Shown: in pieces, positions 60,821 to 64,000 of the stretch
Numbering within the stretch: the stretch's first letter is position 1
Layout of the letters: each line of letters starts with the position of its first letter
Assembly: GCA_907165065.1 (NCBI GenBank)
Contig: OU015524.1
Location: 30,814,795 to 30,878,794, forward strand
DNA: 64,000 bases
Direction: 5' to 3'
From: Caprimulgus europaeus
Taxonomy: Eukaryota; Chordata; Aves; Caprimulgiformes; Caprimulgidae
Notes under the pieces: model-generated
The model's input: only the letters and a program-made list of their open reading frames with translations
The model's database searches: none
Told to the model about the DNA's origin: nothing
Position numbers and translations under genes: made by a program

Positions 60821-63800
60821 AAGGCCAGACTCTCATTGGAGTTACTTCCATTTTTAAACTTAACTTCTTTTAGTCTTTCCTCACTCTTGGCACTCAGTGG
60901 CAACAGGATTTAGTTCTTTGGCATCGCAAGGATTTCCAAGCCAGACCAGGGGTTTGCCAAGGCATCTGCTATGGTACCAGGGCCTCCACGTGAAGGAGTC
61001 TGTGATAGAGCCCAGGATCAATCAGCAGGCACCAGCAATTTAAACAAACTCCAAAAGAAATTCTATCTTCCAACAAAGAAATAAACTTTCTCCCCACAGG
61101 ATTTGTAACCACTTAACCACTGAAGAGCTATGCTGGTGCAGAGGGAGCCTGGAGAGAAATTCAGTGTGAAATAATAATAAACCATCTAATTTGTATTATC
61201 CCAGCTAAAAAATAATGCAAGTAAGCAAGCACAAATAAATGATACTGGATGTCTTTTTAAACTATTTGGCTTTAAATGTGCAAAGCCTTGCATAAAACAC
61301 TTCCATATCTATATAGGTATATAAGGATTTTTCATGTTATTTTGCATTTTATAGGATTGTAAAACAGAATGTAATTGGAATAGAACATTGAAATAAGATA
61401 ATGATCTCCTGCAGCTTCAGAAATTAAGAAGAAAACAGAGCTGCTGTGTATATATTTTCTTCTCCAAGGAAGAAATAAATGTACTGTGATGATTCTTGCC
61501 TCTGGAGAAAGAATCATTGTGTTGTGTTTTGTGGTTTTCTAAATAACATTCATCAAAGGAAAGGCTATTCAGAGATGTGGAGTACAGCACATTGCTAATT
61601 GGCCCCAGGGCTAGCTTGAATATCCAGACACCTGTGAGACTTCAAGTCGTAGCTGATAAGGAAGTCTTCATTATGCTTATAGTTGGATAAACTGAAAACA
61701 GTCTCATCCTTGTTCATATTTCCTTCTCACAATTGGCTAAGTAGACCCAAACCCATTGTCACCGAGGTTGATCATCTCTGGATGTATATCCCTATGGGCA
61801 TCCCATTAATCAAGTTGTTTGCTATTCAGATACTTTACGTAGAAGAAAAGTTACAACAGATAAGTGGTGATGGGTAGAAAGTAGAGGAAATAGAGATATT
61901 TTGTTCTCCAAATCTAGGCAGATGGGAGTGACAGATTATAGGACTTGCCAGTGCCAACTGGGTCATGTACTGCTCTTGAACTGAAATTCCATCATCCTAG
62001 TGGAGAATTCTTCATTCACTACACGCACTAAATGCTTTCTGGCAGACAGAAATTTCAAGGTACCATTTCAAGATGTTGTGATTTTTATAGACTTAAGCCA
62101 GTGAGGATCTGCCCACAAGGAACAAAGGCTGATGCCCTCTTGGCTTTTGCTGCTTATGATAGGTGTCATTTGCAATTTTGTCTCTCATAACAGCCTGCTG
62201 TATGTTTGAATTTTACCACTTCTTCAGCACTCTTCTTGTATATCTTTCCCAAATTAGTGATAGACCTGGAAGATATGTGATTGTTTCTTTTGACCAATAC
62301 AGGATCAGGATAAAAACAAACCAGATGCCTTTAAAGTGTTCTCAGATCCATTTTAGAGAGCTATTATCCCCATTTAGGAGACAACAAAACTGAAGTACAT
62401 AGAAGTTAAGCAGTTTCCTCACCTTTATGCATTTTACCAAGAGGAAAAATACAACCCACTACTCTAACTGATGATCTTATTTTCTGCCTTCTATATTCTG
62501 GTGTCAACTGACCTTGGCAATATGAAACAACATTTTCTCACACACGATACTGCTCTTTACTTTTTTTTTTTCCTTTTTGACATAGTCATTTACTTGAAGT
62601 GTTTGGTCTTAATTACAGTAAACATTTTTACATTTCTGTACAGATGGGAAATGCACTGGAATAGAACTGGATGGTTTAAGTTCATCATCTGTTCATCTCT
62701 TGATAGAGATCAATAAAGATTAGAGGTAAGTCTGTTTATCCATATTCATTTTCAAAATCCAGAGTGATATGCAACAGATTTATAATTAAGCAGAAGTGAT
62801 GATGTTTTTGTACAGCTCAGTTAAATGGATTTGCCACCATGCATTAGAGTAGAAGATATAAAAACAGACCAGATGTTGCATTCCCCCCCCACACACACTC
62901 TGTGCTGCATGAGAGTCCTACATCCTAAATAAAACTTGTGCTCGAAGTTTTCTAACCTTGGGATCCAATATTAGTCTTTTAAAACCATACTGGCTACCCA
63001 AATAGGGTGACTTAATTTACGAAGGTGATGAACAACCCCAGCTAGGAGTAAAATGTGAATTAAATTTACTCAGGGAATTATGTACCCGAACACAGTGGCA
63101 GCTTCCGGTTCCTAAGCCTACTGAACTCAGAGTTTCTCATGTAGCTCCCACCTTGTAGCCCTGGGCATTTAAATTTCTCCCATAAATAAAACCACCTGAG
63201 TCACAGCACTTCGAGGTCTATCTTACAAGTGAGCTGGAGCAGGAATCCTGCACTGGGTGTTGCTGAGCCGGATTCCTGTAAGCCATCCCAAGAGTCCTCA
63301 GCACACACAGCCTCCACTGCTCTACATGGGGAAGCCCGCTAGGCAAAACTTGGCACTTCTGCACAGCTCAGAGCAGTGGTTGCGAGATTTGCTTTCATAA
63401 TCCCATCCTGCTGGATGTGAAGTAAGGATTGGAGCTCCACTGACTTTGTGGAAACACTTGGTTGAAAGCAGGATTCAGCCTGAGGTATAAAAAAGACAGA
63501 TTGCAGAAGCCAACACAAAGCATCTGAGACTCAAAGACATAAGGAAGTACTTCTGTGTTCAAGACCAGTATCAGCTTGACTGGGAAGGGTTTCACTGTGC
63601 TCACTTAGTGAGGACATAAGAGGATCCTCATCTCTCAGTTGCTAGAGCTGGGCAGGAGAGACCTTGCAGGTGAGACCTTGTCCTCACTGCACACAATGCG
63701 TGTTTTACCACTCTCTTTGGTGGAGTCAGACTTTCACAATATTCCATGTTTCATTCACAGCGAAGTCACCGGGGTTATTCATGAGGCAGAGATAGGAAGA

Positions 63801-64000
63801 TATAGCCCTTACATCATGGAAAGGGGTAGGCTTGGGCAAGGACCTGTTAAAATCAACATTACACAACTGCTTCCATGGGGAGCTCCTTTTCTCCAATTAT
63901 CAGCCATGGTGATTAAGTGTGCTGAGTGACTCACGGACCTTAGGTTACCCATCAACAGCAAAAGCCATTTGGAATTAGATAAATGCCCTTAAAATATATC
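60821..64000. other. Single-copy non-coding DNA to the right window edge
   Basis: A C8 run followed by a short (CA)n lies at 62,883-62,899. No exon, RNA gene or mobile element recognised. Confidence 0.5.

Overview
The window looks like a piece of an avian chromosome. It carries seven fragments of CR1-type LINEs, and most keep the typical 3' tail built from ATTCTGTG/ATTCTATG octamers, in otherwise single-copy DNA of low repeat density. A spliced vertebrate exon with a conserved C-terminal coding end is also present. A turtle or crocodilian cannot be fully excluded, because CR1 is abundant there too, but the low repeat density fits a bird. There are no operons, bacterial genes, CRISPR arrays or rRNA/tRNA genes that I can see.

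Region 1 (1 to about 10,660) is a GC-rich tandem array of a roughly 52-bp unit. It enters from the left edge and ends abruptly. It is not a simple head-to-tail satellite: the unit strand flips at least seven times, giving alternating forward and reverse domains. One flip type is a hairpin-like palindrome, at 966-1018 and 7653-7707; the second has perfect 26-bp arms and a 3-nt loop. Another flip type recurs almost identically at about 1997, 5286 and 10,401, which shows higher-order duplication. The idealised unit contains the palindrome CTAGGGGTACCCCTAG, an ETS-like ACCGGAAGT and a GC-box-like GGGGCGG. Many copies differ by CG to TG or CA changes.

Region 2 (about 10,660 to 37,578) is single-copy, AT-richer DNA. 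It has two CR1 fragments, a few homopolymer and CpG-dense patches, and no exon I can recognise. It is probably intronic or 5' to the exon that follows.

Region 3 (37,579-37,800, plus strand) is the one secure coding feature: the terminal coding exon of a TTC7-family gene. It is most likely TTC7A, a TPR scaffold of the plasma-membrane phosphatidylinositol 4-kinase (PI4KA-EFR3-TTC7-FAM126) complex. It has a good splice acceptor, an in-frame stop and several ATTAAA polyadenylation-signal candidates downstream.

Region 4 (about 38,300 to 64,000) is non-coding as far as I can read it. It contains a GATA microsatellite, five CR1 fragments (one with a 78-codon stretch of the retrotransposon ORF2 C-terminus still open), low-complexity tracts and a CpG-dense patch near 60.75 kb. 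Most open reading frames outside the exon are at lengths expected by chance, often lack an ATG start, and were left out. One minus-strand membrane-like ORF near 39 kb is listed at low confidence.
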